Source of the DNA: Sulfurimonas sp.
Lineage (GTDB): Bacteria > Campylobacterota > Campylobacteria > Campylobacterales > Sulfurimonadaceae
Length of the DNA stretch: 63,187 nucleotides
Assembly: GCF_016744025.1 (NCBI RefSeq)
Contig: NZ_JADGFC010000003.1
Coordinates: forward strand, 1 to 63,187
Direction of reading: 5' to 3'
Below the pieces are notes generated by a model. It searched no databases and was not told the origin of the DNA. It saw only the letters and a list, made by a program, of their open reading frames with translations. How positions within the stretch are numbered: the first letter of the stretch is position 1; each line of letters opens with the position of its first letter. A program made the translations under genes and the position numbers. Positions 35,814-46,104 of the stretch are shown in pieces.

Positions 35814-38800
35814 TTATTTAAGTAGTCTTACCCTAAAACAAACTCCATCCTCTATATTATAAGCTTCTATAATTCCATTTAGGTGATTTTGCACAATCAT
35901 TTTACTCATATATAATCCAAGCCCTGTTCCTGTTTTTTCATCTTTAGTTGTAAAGTATGGCTCAAATATCTTTGGTAAAACATCGGCATCTATAGATTGA
36001 GCATTATTACTTATCTCAATATTAACATATTTATCATCATCATAAATTCTGATTTCTATCATTGGGTTTTTTGTATTGTCTGAAAGAAGAGCATCTTTTG
36101 CATTCTTGATGATATTTACAAATACCTGCATCAATTCTCTTGGAAAAGCATCTACTTCTGAGTTTGATTCATAAAAAGTTCTTAGCTCCACAGAGTTATT
36201 TAAAAGACTATTATTAACAATAGATATGGTCCCTTCAATGATCTCTTGAAGTTTTACTTTTGAGACTTCTTTATCTGGTTTGAAAAAGTTTCTAAAGTCA
36301 TCTATAGTCTTAGATAAATATGAAGTTTGTTTTAGAATATTTTGAGAAATTTTTTCAGCCTGTGTTTCATCAAAATTATCAAGAGCAATATCCAATAATA
36401 TATTATTTGCAACCATTGATATTATACTTATTGGCTGGCGCCATTGATGAGCAATCATGCTAATCATCTCGCCCATAGCAGCATGACGAGACTGCATCAT
36501 TATAAGGTCATCTTTATGTTTTAATTCTGTTACATCTTTAGCTGAAGAGATTAGAACAACTTTTCCTTCACTGGTTGTTTTTAAGGGACCAGAACTAAAT
36601 GACCATATAAGCTTTTCCCCACTTTTTGTAGTTATCTCAAACTCCCCTTCATCTGTTTTTTGTGTAATAGAGTATAAATTTTCAATATGCTCTTTTCTCA
36701 CACCAGAATAAGAGGGGGAAACTTTTTGAGTCCACTTGTCAATAGTGTCTATTTCTTTATGTTTATACCCTGTTTTTTCTTCCCAAGCATTGTTTATCAT
36801 TAAGATATTTCCATTTTCATCATGGATTGCCATAGGGTCAGGGGCATCATTAAATATTGTCTTTAACTCTTTAGATTGTTGTTCAAGCCTATGATTAGAA
36901 ACGATCAACTCTTGTTCTGCACGCTTACGAGCTTCATTGTCAATGATTACACCCTCTAGAGCAATTACATTATTATCTTCATCATAAATGCCAATACCAT
37001 GTTCCCATACCCATTTAGTTTCTCCTAAAGATGTGATTATTCTATATTCTAATTCAAAAGATTTTCTGTCTTTAAGAGTACCTTTAATCTCTTGCCAAAC
37101 TCTTTGATAATCGTCAGGATTCATGATTTTGGAGAAATTGATTTTATTGTTGTTGATTATATCAAGAGGTTTATATCCAGTTAGATTTAGACAACCTTCA
37201 CTGACGAACTCCATACTCCATCTATTGTCTTTTTTGCATCTATAAGCCATTCCTGGTAAATTGTCCATAAATGAAGATAGCTGACGATTACTCTCTGCTA
37301 GAATTTTTTCTGCTTCTTTTATCTCTGTAATATCTTGAGTCGTTCCCTTTGTTTTAACTGCAATGTCATTTTTATACTCAGTATTCCAACGATGCTCTAA
37401 GTCTCTTATCTCTCCATCAGTTTTTTTGATAATCCTATTGTGTGAAATATTTGTATCTTTTGAGTGAAGAGAGTATTGAAAATCTGCTTCTGCTGGTTCT
37501 ATATCTTCTGGATGATATTGTTTATATAAGATATCTTTTTTTAATTGCATATTTAAATCAGTAATACCGTAGATATTATAAAGTTCTTGGGTAGCTATAA
37601 GTTCATCTTCTTGTATATTATATTCCCAGCTTCCAAGTTTTGCCAAAGACTGGGCTTCTTTTAATCGTTCGAGTGTATATTCTTGTTCTGTCATATCAAT
37701 GGAATTAGCAACTAAACCATATACCTTTGCATTTGAGTCTAGTAAAGGAGATTTTGTAGTTAAAAGATATACCTGACTTCCATCTGGATAAGTAATCCAT
37801 TCATAGTTTGATTTTGTTTTGTTATCCGTGAACATATTTGTATCATGCATACGAAAAAAATCTGCAATATCTTTTTCAAACAAGTCATAATCATTTTTTC
37901 CTATTATTTCATCTTTTGGTCTGCCCATAAGTTTTTCAAAAGCACTATTACAAGTTATATAAACAAAATTGGTGTCTTTTACAAAGATTAGATTGTCCAC
38001 ACTACTTATAATATCCTGATATAGCTCTTTAATCTCAATTATGGTGTTTTTATTTTCTTTTTCTCTTTCCATACTATCTTTTAAAACCCCTTCTAATCTT
38101 AGGTTATTAAGTGCATAAGAGATATCTCCAGCTAGTTCATCAAGAAGAGCAAGCTCATTTTTGTCATTTATATATTTTTTATCTATGGATATATTAAGAT
38201 AACCATATATTATATTTTTATATCTCAACTCTATGTTAAATGCACTTTTACAATTGTTAAAGTTAGCTAATGGACAATCATTACACTCCTTTAAAGTATC
38301 ATTCATAAAACTATAAAAATTGTCAGTATTTGATGTTTTATTGACGCAATGCGGAGTCCAATTCTCTAGAACTTTTTGTTTAAATGCTTGGGATTCTTTA
38401 GAATTGTCTGCATCAATTAAATTATTAATATTATGCTTTTCATCTAAGGTCATAATCCATACACCTTTATAAATATGGCTAGATGTTAATATATCACAAC
38501 TTTTTTTTAGAAGTTCAGCCACATTTTTTTCTCTGACAATAAGTTGATTTACATCGCTTAGTACAGATAAAACACCATTTAAGTGCTCATTTTTGTAAAA
38601 GTAATTTGAGGTTCTTTTAATAGTGAAGTAGACCACCAAAATAAAAAATATGAAAAGGAAGATGCCAACTTCAAGGTATATAAACTTTAGTTTTTCAAAA
38701 TTTCTATTTGATTCATTTTTAAAGTCTTTTGCTTTGTCATGTGCATAATTATATAATTTTAGTGAAGCCTCTTCTAACTTAAGGGTATGGTTGTGTCCTT

Positions 38801-39257
38801 TGCCCTTAGTGATGGCAATTGCTTTTTCTCTATTTCCATTTTTTATAAGAGTGATAACTTCATCACGTATTGGTTTCCAAGCGCTAAATAGTTTTTTGGC
38901 TTCTTTTTGAAGTCTTGAACCTTTTTCTCCTAATATTCTGTTTTGGATTATACTAAAGTGTCTATATACTTCATTTTCATTTTCATCCACTTTTTTTATA
39001 AACTTTGAGAGTTCATAATCAGATGATGATAAAACTACATCTTTCATATCTCTATGAATTTTATATACGCCTAGTTTTACATTTAGTGCAGAGTTGGAGA
39101 CTTTGAGAGGATGCTCATATATATTTGAAATAGTTTTGTGCATAGCTTGTATTTGATAAAAACCTATACTCTTTGATACTATTGCCAATGTTGCTATAAC
39201 TACAAAAGCTAATATAAGAACATTTATCTCTTTTTTACTTTGATGACTTTTTTTCAT
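35814..39257 (-). CDS. Multi-PAS hybrid-size sensor histidine kinase
   Basis: 1147 aa. Membrane helix (about 12-31), a periplasmic helical sensor domain (32-190), a second helix (192-212), a GAF-like part (228-395), then four PAS units (about 405-530, 540-650, 655-785, 800-915). The kinase core has the H-box AHQWRQP with His937, NIIKNAKDALL as N-box and GTGLGLYMSKM as G-box. Nothing follows the kinase, so there is no receiver. An N-terminal four-helix sensor with several PAS domains suggests combined external and redox or ligand sensing. The HD-GYP regulator downstream is the likely partner. Confidence 0.92.
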   Translation of the reverse strand: MKKSHQSKKEINVLILAFVVIATLAIVSKSIGFYQIQAMHKTISNIYEHPLKVSNSALNVKLGVYKIHRDMKDVVLSSSDYELSKFIKKVDENENEVYRHFSIIQNRILGEKGSRLQKEAKKLFSAWKPIRDEVITLIKNGNREKAIAITKGKGHNHTLKLEEASLKLYNYAHDKAKDFKNESNRNFEKLKFIYLEVGIFLFIFFILVVYFTIKRTSNYFYKNEHLNGVLSVLSDVNQLIVREKNVAELLKKSCDILTSSHIYKGVWIMTLDEKHNINNLIDADNSKESQAFKQKVLENWTPHCVNKTSNTDNFYSFMNDTLKECNDCPLANFNNCKSAFNIELRYKNIIYGYLNISIDKKYINDKNELALLDELAGDISYALNNLRLEGVLKDSMEREKENKNTIIEIKELYQDIISSVDNLIFVKDTNFVYITCNSAFEKLMGRPKDEIIGKNDYDLFEKDIADFFRMHDTNMFTDNKTKSNYEWITYPDGSQVYLLTTKSPLLDSNAKVYGLVANSIDMTEQEYTLERLKEAQSLAKLGSWEYNIQEDELIATQELYNIYGITDLNMQLKKDILYKQYHPEDIEPAEADFQYSLHSKDTNISHNRIIKKTDGEIRDLEHRWNTEYKNDIAVKTKGTTQDITEIKEAEKILAESNRQLSSFMDNLPGMAYRCKKDNRWSMEFVSEGCLNLTGYKPLDIINNNKINFSKIMNPDDYQRVWQEIKGTLKDRKSFELEYRIITSLGETKWVWEHGIGIYDEDNNVIALEGVIIDNEARKRAEQELIVSNHRLEQQSKELKTIFNDAPDPMAIHDENGNILMINNAWEEKTGYKHKEIDTIDKWTQKVSPSYSGVRKEHIENLYSITQKTDEGEFEITTKSGEKLIWSFSSGPLKTTSEGKVVLISSAKDVTELKHKDDLIMMQSRHAAMGEMISMIAHQWRQPISIISMVANNILLDIALDNFDETQAEKISQNILKQTSYLSKTIDDFRNFFKPDKEVSKVKLQEIIEGTISIVNNSLLNNSVELRTFYESNSEVDAFPRELMQVFVNIIKNAKDALLSDNTKNPMIEIRIYDDDKYVNIEISNNAQSIDADVLPKIFEPYFTTKDEKTGTGLGLYMSKMIVQNHLNGIIEAYNIEDGVCFRVRLLK

Positions 39258-39393
39258 AAACTACTTCCTATTAAAAAGAAATTTAGACATATAAATATTA
39301 TAGCAGATAGATTACTCTTATCTTATTTCAAGCAGAGTTAATTTTTATTTATTTAAGTTTATTGTATTAAACTTCGAGAACTTAAGGAATTAT

Positions 39394-40524
39394 TTGAAAA
39401 AAACACAAAATCACATGACACTTATACTATTGTTAGCAACTCTATCTTCAGTTACACCACTTGCAATAGATATGTATCTTCCCTCTATCCCAAATATGGC
39501 ACAAGTTTTTGGTGTACAAATAAATAAAATAGAATTAACAGTTAGTATATTTTTAATATTTTTTGCAATAGGTCAGTTAGTTGGCGGCATCTTATCAGAT
39601 AGAATAGGGCGAAAAAAGATTGTGCTTTTAGGAATGTTTGGTTTTTCATTTTCTAGTTTTACTCTATATTTTTGTACATCTTTAGAAGTACTCTATATAT
39701 TTAGAGCTACACAAGCCTTCTTTGGGGCAATGTCAGCAGTTAATGCTTCAGCAATTGTTAGAGACCTCTTTCATGGAAAAGAAGCAGCAAAAATATTTTC
39801 TAGTATTTCTGCAATAATGATGATTGCACCAATGATTGCTCCAGCATTGGGCTCTTTAGTGATAAGCTTTTTTTCTTGGAATTATATATTTTTATTTTTA
39901 GGTATTTACTCTTTAATTATATTTATTTTGATGTATGTAAAATTACCAATAACAGGCTTTAAAAGTAATATAAAGATAAGAGAAGCTTATAAAAAAGTTT
40001 TAACACACAAAAAAGCCATGGGTTATATATTGTCTCTTTCTTTTGCTTTTACAGGGATGTTTATTTTTATAGAAAAAAGTAGTTTTATTTATATGGAGTA
40101 TTTTGCTCTCTTTTTTGGAGCAAATGTCTTAATGATGATTGTTTTAACAAGAGTAAGTATAAAACTAATTCAAACAATTCAAACAAAAACAGTTTTAAAA
40201 CTTGGAATATATCTACAAGTTTTTTCAGGGATTGCTTTAGTTGGATTTTCTTTTGAAGCTTCAATCTATACAATCTTTGCATCTCTGGTTTTATATATAG
40301 GCTCTCTAGGATTTATCTTTGGAAATGCCATATCTTTAGCATTAGACTCATTTAAAAATGATTTAGGTGTTGCAAACTCAGTTATTGGTGTTGTTCAGTT
40401 TAGTATTGCTGGTAGTATTGGATTTTTAGCTTCATTAATTCATACAAATGAATTAACTCCTATATTTCTTATGATGTTAGCAACATCAACTTTAGCTCTA
40501 ATATCTCTTCGTCTGTCAAAATAA
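39394..40524 (+). CDS. Bcr/CflA-type MFS drug exporter
   Basis: 376 aa from TTG. It has about twelve helices, the family opener SSVTPLAIDMYLPSIP, and the MFS loop GGILSDRIGRKK between helices 2 and 3. Members export bicyclomycin, chloramphenicol or sulfonamides; the substrate here is unknown. It stands alone and is divergent from the sensor kinase gene. Confidence 0.9.
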   Translation: MKKTQNHMTLILLLATLSSVTPLAIDMYLPSIPNMAQVFGVQINKIELTVSIFLIFFAIGQLVGGILSDRIGRKKIVLLGMFGFSFSSFTLYFCTSLEVLYIFRATQAFFGAMSAVNASAIVRDLFHGKEAAKIFSSISAIMMIAPMIAPALGSLVISFFSWNYIFLFLGIYSLIIFILMYVKLPITGFKSNIKIREAYKKVLTHKKAMGYILSLSFAFTGMFIFIEKSSFIYMEYFALFFGANVLMMIVLTRVSIKLIQTIQTKTVLKLGIYLQVFSGIALVGFSFEASIYTIFASLVLYIGSLGFIFGNAISLALDSFKNDLGVANSVIGVVQFSIAGSIGFLASLIHTNELTPIFLMMLATSTLALISLRLSK

Positions 40525-40629
40525 TCATATATAAACTTGAAAATGTGGTTGAAAAATACCAAAATATGACTTCTGTTTAATAATGGTTAGTATAAAACCA
40601 CTAAAATTTTTTAATTAAAAGGACTATCT

Positions 40630-41457
40630 ATGATGAAAATTACAAAAATCGTTGCAACACTTCTACTGACAAGCACATTAGTAAGTGCAACAACATTAAT
40701 TACGGTTAATGGAACACAAATTACTCAACAAGATGTTGATACTGCACTTATGAACGCTACACAAGGTAGATTCAACCAAGTTCCTGCTGAAAAACAAGCA
40801 CAGTTTAGAAAACAAGTATTGGAACAACTAATAGCTAAAGAGTTAGTTTTTGCAGATGCTAAAAAAACTGGTGTTTTAAACAGAAAAGACTTTAAAGATG
40901 AGTTTGTAAAAGTACAAAATAGAGTTAAAAAAGAGTTAGCAATCCAAGTTTGGCAAAAACAAGAGCTTGATAAAGTTAAAGTTTCAAATAAAGACCTAAA
41001 AAAATATTACGATACTAATAAAGAAGAGTTTAATGAAAAAGAGACAGTTCATGCTCGTCATATTTTAGTTAAAGAAGAAGCTGAGGCAAATGCTATTGCA
41101 AAGCAACTTAAATCTTTAAAAGGTGCTGCACTTAAGGCTAAGTTTATTGAGTTAGCAAAAACTAAATCGACAGGACCTAGTGGACCAAAAGGTGGAGACT
41201 TAGGTTATTTTGCACAAGGTCAAATGGTTCCAGAGTTTAATGATAAAGTATTTACAATGAAAGTTGGAACTTTATCTGAGCCTGTTAAAACACAATTTGG
41301 TTATCATATTATTTTTCTAGAAGATAAAAAAGCTAAAAAAACATTGGCATTTACAGAAGTTAAATCTTTTATCGAGCAAAGACTTAAAATGGAAAAATTT
41401 AAAGTTGTAATGCAAGAAAAAATGGCAGAACTTAAAAACAAAGCTACTATAAAATAA
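40630..41457 (+). CDS. Periplasmic PPIase, PEB4/SurA-like parvulin
   Basis: 275 aa with a signal peptide (1-20). The N-terminal chaperone part is helical, and the parvulin domain (about 135-250) has VHARHILVKEE, GPSGPKGGDLGYFAQGQMVPEF and TQFGYHIIFLED. It corresponds to PEB4/Cbf2 of Campylobacterota, which assists outer-membrane protein folding. AAAGGA ribosome site. Confidence 0.92.
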   Translation: MMKITKIVATLLLTSTLVSATTLITVNGTQITQQDVDTALMNATQGRFNQVPAEKQAQFRKQVLEQLIAKELVFADAKKTGVLNRKDFKDEFVKVQNRVKKELAIQVWQKQELDKVKVSNKDLKKYYDTNKEEFNEKETVHARHILVKEEAEANAIAKQLKSLKGAALKAKFIELAKTKSTGPSGPKGGDLGYFAQGQMVPEFNDKVFTMKVGTLSEPVKTQFGYHIIFLEDKKAKKTLAFTEVKSFIEQRLKMEKFKVVMQEKMAELKNKATIK

Positions 41458-41461
41458 ATAT

Positions 41462-42316
41462 ATGAATCCTTCTCCTATCTCTAAACTATCATTAGAGGGG
41501 AGAGTTTTTTATGTTAAGAGAGATGATTTAATAGATCCTTTTTTAGCAGGAAATAAGTACAGAAAACTCTACACTCTTTTAAAAACTCCCTCAAATAAAC
41601 TTAATAAAATCATCTCTTACGGTGGAACACAATCCAATGCTATGCTTGCAATTGCTGCTATGTGTAAAAGTAAAAGTTGGGAATTTGAGTACTATACAAA
41701 ACCATTGAGTCAAACTCAAAAAATTCATCCTTATGGAAACTATTATCATTCTATAAATCTAGGTATGAGGCATATAGAGATAGATGAAGTACTATATAAA
41801 GACTATATAGCTTCACTCTCTTTTATGATAGATGCTAGTACTTTTATAGTAGATCAGGGTGGAGCAGTTGAAGAAGCAAAAAAAGGTTTGGAAGTTTTGG
41901 CAGAGGAGATAAAAGCAGAAAATCTAGAACTTCGCTCTTTAGCCACTCCTTCGGGAACTGGTACCACGGCACTATTTTTAGCTCTGTCTCTTCCAGAATT
42001 TAAAGTCTATACAACACCTTGTGTTGGAGATGTTAAGTATTTAAAAGAGCAGATGCAAGCTTTAAGTGAAATACCAAAAAATTTAATAATACTAGAACCA
42101 AGTAAAAAGCATCACTTTGCAAAACCATATCCAGAATTCTTACAAATATATAAGAAGGTCTTAGCATCTGGAATTGAGTTTGATTTGCTTTATTCACCTG
42201 GGATGTGGGAAGCTCTCCTCGCTCAAACTGATGAAGAGATTTTATATATTCATAGTGGCGGGGTGAGTGGTAACGAGAGTATGCTCAAAAAATATGAGCA
42301 AAAAGGTTTTAGATAA
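41462..42316 (+). CDS. ACC deaminase/D-cysteine desulfhydrase-like PLP enzyme
   Basis: 284 aa, fold-type II PLP enzyme. The lysine is Lys32 in AGNKYRKL, and the SYGGTQSNAMLA and ATPSGTGTTALF motifs bind substrate and cofactor phosphate. It could release sulfide and ammonia from D-cysteine; ACC deamination is less likely without the specific residues. It follows the PPIase by 4 bp. It is shorter than most members (about 320-340 aa). Confidence 0.82.
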   Translation: MNPSPISKLSLEGRVFYVKRDDLIDPFLAGNKYRKLYTLLKTPSNKLNKIISYGGTQSNAMLAIAAMCKSKSWEFEYYTKPLSQTQKIHPYGNYYHSINLGMRHIEIDEVLYKDYIASLSFMIDASTFIVDQGGAVEEAKKGLEVLAEEIKAENLELRSLATPSGTGTTALFLALSLPEFKVYTTPCVGDVKYLKEQMQALSEIPKNLIILEPSKKHHFAKPYPEFLQIYKKVLASGIEFDLLYSPGMWEALLAQTDEEILYIHSGGVSGNESMLKKYEQKGFR

Positions 42317-42986
42317 AAGTTACGTAGTCTTCTAATGCTGCTCTTGATGGTTGATAAGAGTTTATCTTAGCACCTTCATCTGCATAACCGATTACTACAC
42401 TATATAAAAGTGCTAAGTTCTCAGGTGTTTTTAAAACATCTGCAACAACCTTTCCAAACTCAGTAGTTGAACCTTGAGGACAAGTATCAAGGCCAAACTC
42501 TTTAGCACCTAACATTAGACTCTGCATATATGCACCACAGTCGATTAGAGCACCTTGAGCATTATCTATTAAATCTTTATCAGTAAATACAAAGAAAACT
42601 GTAGAAGCACCAAACCATCTGAAGTTATCATGCCACATCTGAGTTCTTTTTTCTACATCTTTTCTATCTACTTCCATAAGATTATATAATCCAACACCAG
42701 TTTCAATACGGCGTTTTTTATAAGGATTTCTCCATTTAACAGGGTAGTATTGAATAAACTGGTCATTTTCTACACCAGCACTCATTTTTTCGATGATTGC
42801 ATCACCAATATTTTTTAGTACGTCTTTATCACTTATAGCGTAAACAACCCAAGGTTGCATGTTCGCACCACTAGGAGTCATACTAGCAGCTTTTAAAATT
42901 TTTTCTTGTATCTCTTTTGAGACAGGTTTTGCAAGATAAGATCTTTTTGATGAACGATTTGTTATCGCTTCTATTATTGTTGACAA
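42309..42986 (-). CDS. Nitroreductase-family FMN oxidoreductase
   Basis: 225 aa. The N-terminal RSSKRSYLAKPVS block, TPSGANMQPW and the C-terminal GYADEGAKINSYQPSR are typical of NfsB/NfnB-like FMN enzymes. It uses NAD(P)H to reduce nitro or quinone compounds. Its last codons overlap the preceding gene by 8 bp tail-to-tail. Confidence 0.9.
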   Translation of the reverse strand: MSTIIEAITNRSSKRSYLAKPVSKEIQEKILKAASMTPSGANMQPWVVYAISDKDVLKNIGDAIIEKMSAGVENDQFIQYYPVKWRNPYKKRRIETGVGLYNLMEVDRKDVEKRTQMWHDNFRWFGASTVFFVFTDKDLIDNAQGALIDCGAYMQSLMLGAKEFGLDTCPQGSTTEFGKVVADVLKTPENLALLYSVVIGYADEGAKINSYQPSRAALEDYVTFI

Positions 42987-43088
42987 TGTAAGTCCTTAAT
43001 TAAAAAATGGTTTTAATTTTTAAAAATTATATTATAAATATACTAATGTAGAAATAAATTTACATCTTATGAGTTGCGACTAAGCTAA

Positions 43089-43119
43089 CTTGACATGAAT
43101 ACACTCAACTAGATATAAT
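43089..43119 (+). promoter_or_regulatory. clpB promoter with HspR-type HAIR box
   Basis: -35 TTGACA (43090-43095), 18-base spacer, -10 TATAAT (43114-43119). The HAIR-like dyad CTTGACA-N7-ACTCAAC occupies 43089-43109 and covers the -35. Its left arm is identical to the arm upstream of grpE. Confidence 0.82.
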
Positions 43120-43145
43120 GTCTATATAAATAAAAAGGAATTAAT

Positions 43146-45725
43146 ATGAACAATAATATTTTTGAAAAATTAACACATAATATGACAGAAGCTATAGAGT
43201 CTTCTATTTCATTAGCCTTGCACAATCAAAACCAAGAAGTAAATAGTATACATTTTTTATGGGCACTACTTACTAACTCTAATTCTGTACTTAATCAAAT
43301 GTTTAATAAGATGAATATAGATAAAGTTGCCATGGAGTTAGATCTTAAAAGTTTAAGTCAAAAATTGCCTAAATCTTCAACCATATCAAAAGAGAATGTA
43401 AAATTATCAAGGGACTTTGTTCACACACTAGAAAATGGTGCAGGACTTATGACAAACAATGGGGATACTTTTTTAGCAGTAGATACTTATATATTGGCAA
43501 ATTTAAAAAATGAACCATACTTTAGCATCTTAAAAAAATATATAGACGTTTCAGAGTTAACAAAAAATCTAGAAAGCTCTAGAGGTGGGGCTAGAATAGA
43601 TTCTCAAAGTTCAGATGAAACTTTAGAATCATTGGCAAAATATGGAATAGATTTAACTACTGAAGCTAGTGAAGGTAAGCTTTCCCCTGTAATTGGACGT
43701 GATGAAGAGATAACACGTATGATGCAGATACTTATCCGTAAAACAAAAAACAATCCTATGTTACTCGGTGAACCTGGAGTTGGAAAAACAGCATTAGTAG
43801 AAGGTTTAGCACAACGTATTAGCGATAATAAAGTTCCTACTTCACTACAAAATAAAAGACTAATTGCTCTAGATATGAGTGCCCTTATTGCAGGTGCTAA
43901 ATATCGAGGAGAGTTTGAAGATAGATTAAAAGCTGTAATAGATGAAGTAAAACAAAGTGGAAACATTATTTTATTTATAGACGAGATTCATACTATTGTT
44001 GGAGCAGGAGCAAGTGAAGGTAGTATGGACGCTGCAAATATATTAAAGCCAGCGTTAGCACGTGGAGAACTTCATACAATCGGAGCAACAACTCTTAAAG
44101 AGTATAGAAAATTCTTTGAAAAAGATATGGCATTACAAAGAAGATTTTTGCCGATTAATCTTGATGAGCCTACAGTAAATCAATCACTTCAGATATTACG
44201 TGGAATAAAAGAGAGATTAGAAACACACCACAATGTAACTATTACAGATAGTGCTTTGGTTGCAGCGGCAAAACTTTCAGACAGATATATTGCAGATAGA
44301 TTTTTACCTGATAAGGCGATAGACCTTATTGATGAAGCATCAGCAGAACTTAAGATGCAAATAGAGTCAGAACCAAATGTACTTGGATCTGCAAAAAGAA
44401 AAAGTTCGGAACTTCATGTTGAAAAAGAAGCTTTGAAAATGGAAAAAACCCCTGCTAATGAGAAGAGACTTGGTGAAATTGATAAAGAGTTAGCAGATGT
44501 TGATGAAGAATTCAGAGCCTTAGAAGCACAGTTTGCCACTGAAAAAGAAGTGTTTGAAAAAATATCAGGAATCAAAAATGATATTGAGAAAAAAAGAAAA
44601 GAAGCTCATACTGCTAAGTCAAACTCTGAGTTTAACCGTGCTGCAGAGATAGAGTATGGAGAGATACCAGCTCTTTTAGAAGAAGAAAAGAGTGTAAATG
44701 CTAATTGGGACAAACTTCAACTTGCAGGTACACTTCTCAAAAATAGTGTTGATGAAGAAGCCATAGCATCTATTGTATCTAGATGGACTAATATCCCTAT
44801 AAATAAAATGCTTCAAGGTGATAAAGAAAAAATTCTAAATGTAGAAGCAGAACTTAATCGTGATGTTATTGGTCAAGCTAAAGCAACTCACTCAGTATCC
44901 CGTGCTATAAAAAGAAATAAAGCCGGACTATCAGATGCTAATACTCCAATAGGAAGCTTTTTGTTTTTAGGTCCTACTGGTGTTGGTAAAACACAAACAG
45001 CTAAAACATTAGCTAAGTTTTTGTTTGATAGTGAAGCTTCTATGATTCGTATTGATATGAGTGAGTATATGGAAAAACATGCAGTTTCACGCTTAGTAGG
45101 GGCGGCTCCGGGATATGTAGGTTATGCAGAGGGTGGACAACTTACAGAGGCAGTGAGAAGAAAACCATATAGTGTAATACTTTTTGATGAAGTTGAAAAA
45201 GCACATCCAGATGTTTTTAACATCTTGCTTCAAGTTTTAGATGATGGAAGACTAACAGATAATAAAGGTGTTACAGTTGACTTTAGTAATACTATTATTA
45301 TCCTAACTTCAAATATTGCTAGTGATAAAATTATAAATAACCCTGCATCTGAGGAACTAGAAAATATGGTTTTAAGTGAGTTGAAACAATCATTCAAACC
45401 AGAATTTTTAAATCGCTTAGATGATATAGTTATATTTAATGCTCTTGGTCGTGAACAAATTGTAGATATTGTAGATATCTTCTTTAAAGATATAAGTAAA
45501 AAAGTTGAGCAAAGAGATATAGAACTTACTTTAAGCGACAGTGCTAAAGCTTACATAGCGGAGGCTGGGTTTGACCCAGTTTATGGTGCTAGACCTCTTA
45601 AACGTGCTTTGTATGAGATAGTTGAAGATAGATTAGCAGAGTTAATTCTAGAAGGTAAGGTTGTTGAAGGCTCTAAAGTTTTATTTGATATGAAAGATGA
45701 TGAAATAAAAGTTAGTGTGAAGTAA
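43146..45725 (+). CDS. clpB: Disaggregase ClpB
   Basis: 859 aa. N-domain, then two AAA+ modules with Walker [11 protein letters not shown] and [10 protein letters not shown], Walker B LFIDEIHT and LFDEVEKA, and the long coiled-coil middle domain that separates ClpB from ClpA. It resolves aggregates with DnaK. The HAIR promoter matches that of grpE-dnaK, fitting joint induction. AAAGGA ribosome site. Confidence 0.97.
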   Translation: MNNNIFEKLTHNMTEAIESSISLALHNQNQEVNSIHFLWALLTNSNSVLNQMFNKMNIDKVAMELDLKSLSQKLPKSSTISKENVKLSRDFVHTLENGAGLMTNNGDTFLAVDTYILANLKNEPYFSILKKYIDVSELTKNLESSRGGARIDSQSSDETLESLAKYGIDLTTEASEGKLSPVIGRDEEITRMMQILIRKTKNNPMLLGEPGVGKTALVEGLAQRISDNKVPTSLQNKRLIALDMSALIAGAKYRGEFEDRLKAVIDEVKQSGNIILFIDEIHTIVGAGASEGSMDAANILKPALARGELHTIGATTLKEYRKFFEKDMALQRRFLPINLDEPTVNQSLQILRGIKERLETHHNVTITDSALVAAAKLSDRYIADRFLPDKAIDLIDEASAELKMQIESEPNVLGSAKRKSSELHVEKEALKMEKTPANEKRLGEIDKELADVDEEFRALEAQFATEKEVFEKISGIKNDIEKKRKEAHTAKSNSEFNRAAEIEYGEIPALLEEEKSVNANWDKLQLAGTLLKNSVDEEAIASIVSRWTNIPINKMLQGDKEKILNVEAELNRDVIGQAKATHSVSRAIKRNKAGLSDANTPIGSFLFLGPTGVGKTQTAKTLAKFLFDSEASMIRIDMSEYMEKHAVSRLVGAAPGYVGYAEGGQLTEAVRRKPYSVILFDEVEKAHPDVFNILLQVLDDGRLTDNKGVTVDFSNTIIILTSNIASDKIINNPASEELENMVLSELKQSFKPEFLNRLDDIVIFNALGREQIVDIVDIFFKDISKKVEQRDIELTLSDSAKAYIAEAGFDPVYGARPLKRALYEIVEDRLAELILEGKVVEGSKVLFDMKDDEIKVSVK

Positions 45726-45750
45726 ATAAAACAGAGGTTATAATTTTATT

Positions 45751-46104
45751 ATGAAATATATAACTTTACTACTTATACTAACTTACTCGCTTATCGCTTG
45801 TACGGGTGATTGTCTAACATGTCATCCCAAATTAGTTCCTACAATCAATGAAGATTTAAGACATAAACCGATGTTAAATTGTATTCAATGTCACTCAGCA
45901 GAGCCAAATAGTATGGCAGAGTGTGGAGATGATTGTTTTTCATGTCATCCAATGTCAAAGATAAATAAAGCAAATGTTAGAGAACATGATGTTATACAAA
46001 CCTGTGTAGATTGTCATGTTGGGGCAGATAAGAAAATTTTTGATCACTCGATTCCATTTAATCAGTCAAAAAAAGAGTCTTTAAAAGATTTTTTAACCAA
46101 ATAG
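45751..46104 (+). CDS. Tetraheme c-type cytochrome, likely lipoprotein
   Basis: 117 aa with a signal ending in SLIAC, a lipobox with Cys17. Four CxxCH sites are present: CLTCH, CIQCH, CFSCH and CVDCH. The small size and lipid anchor suggest a periplasm-facing electron shuttle attached to a membrane. No obvious oxidase or reductase gene is adjacent. Its last 12 bp overlap the GGDEF-EAL gene on the other strand. Confidence 0.85.
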   Translation: MKYITLLLILTYSLIACTGDCLTCHPKLVPTINEDLRHKPMLNCIQCHSAEPNSMAECGDDCFSCHPMSKINKANVREHDVIQTCVDCHVGADKKIFDHSIPFNQSKKESLKDFLTK

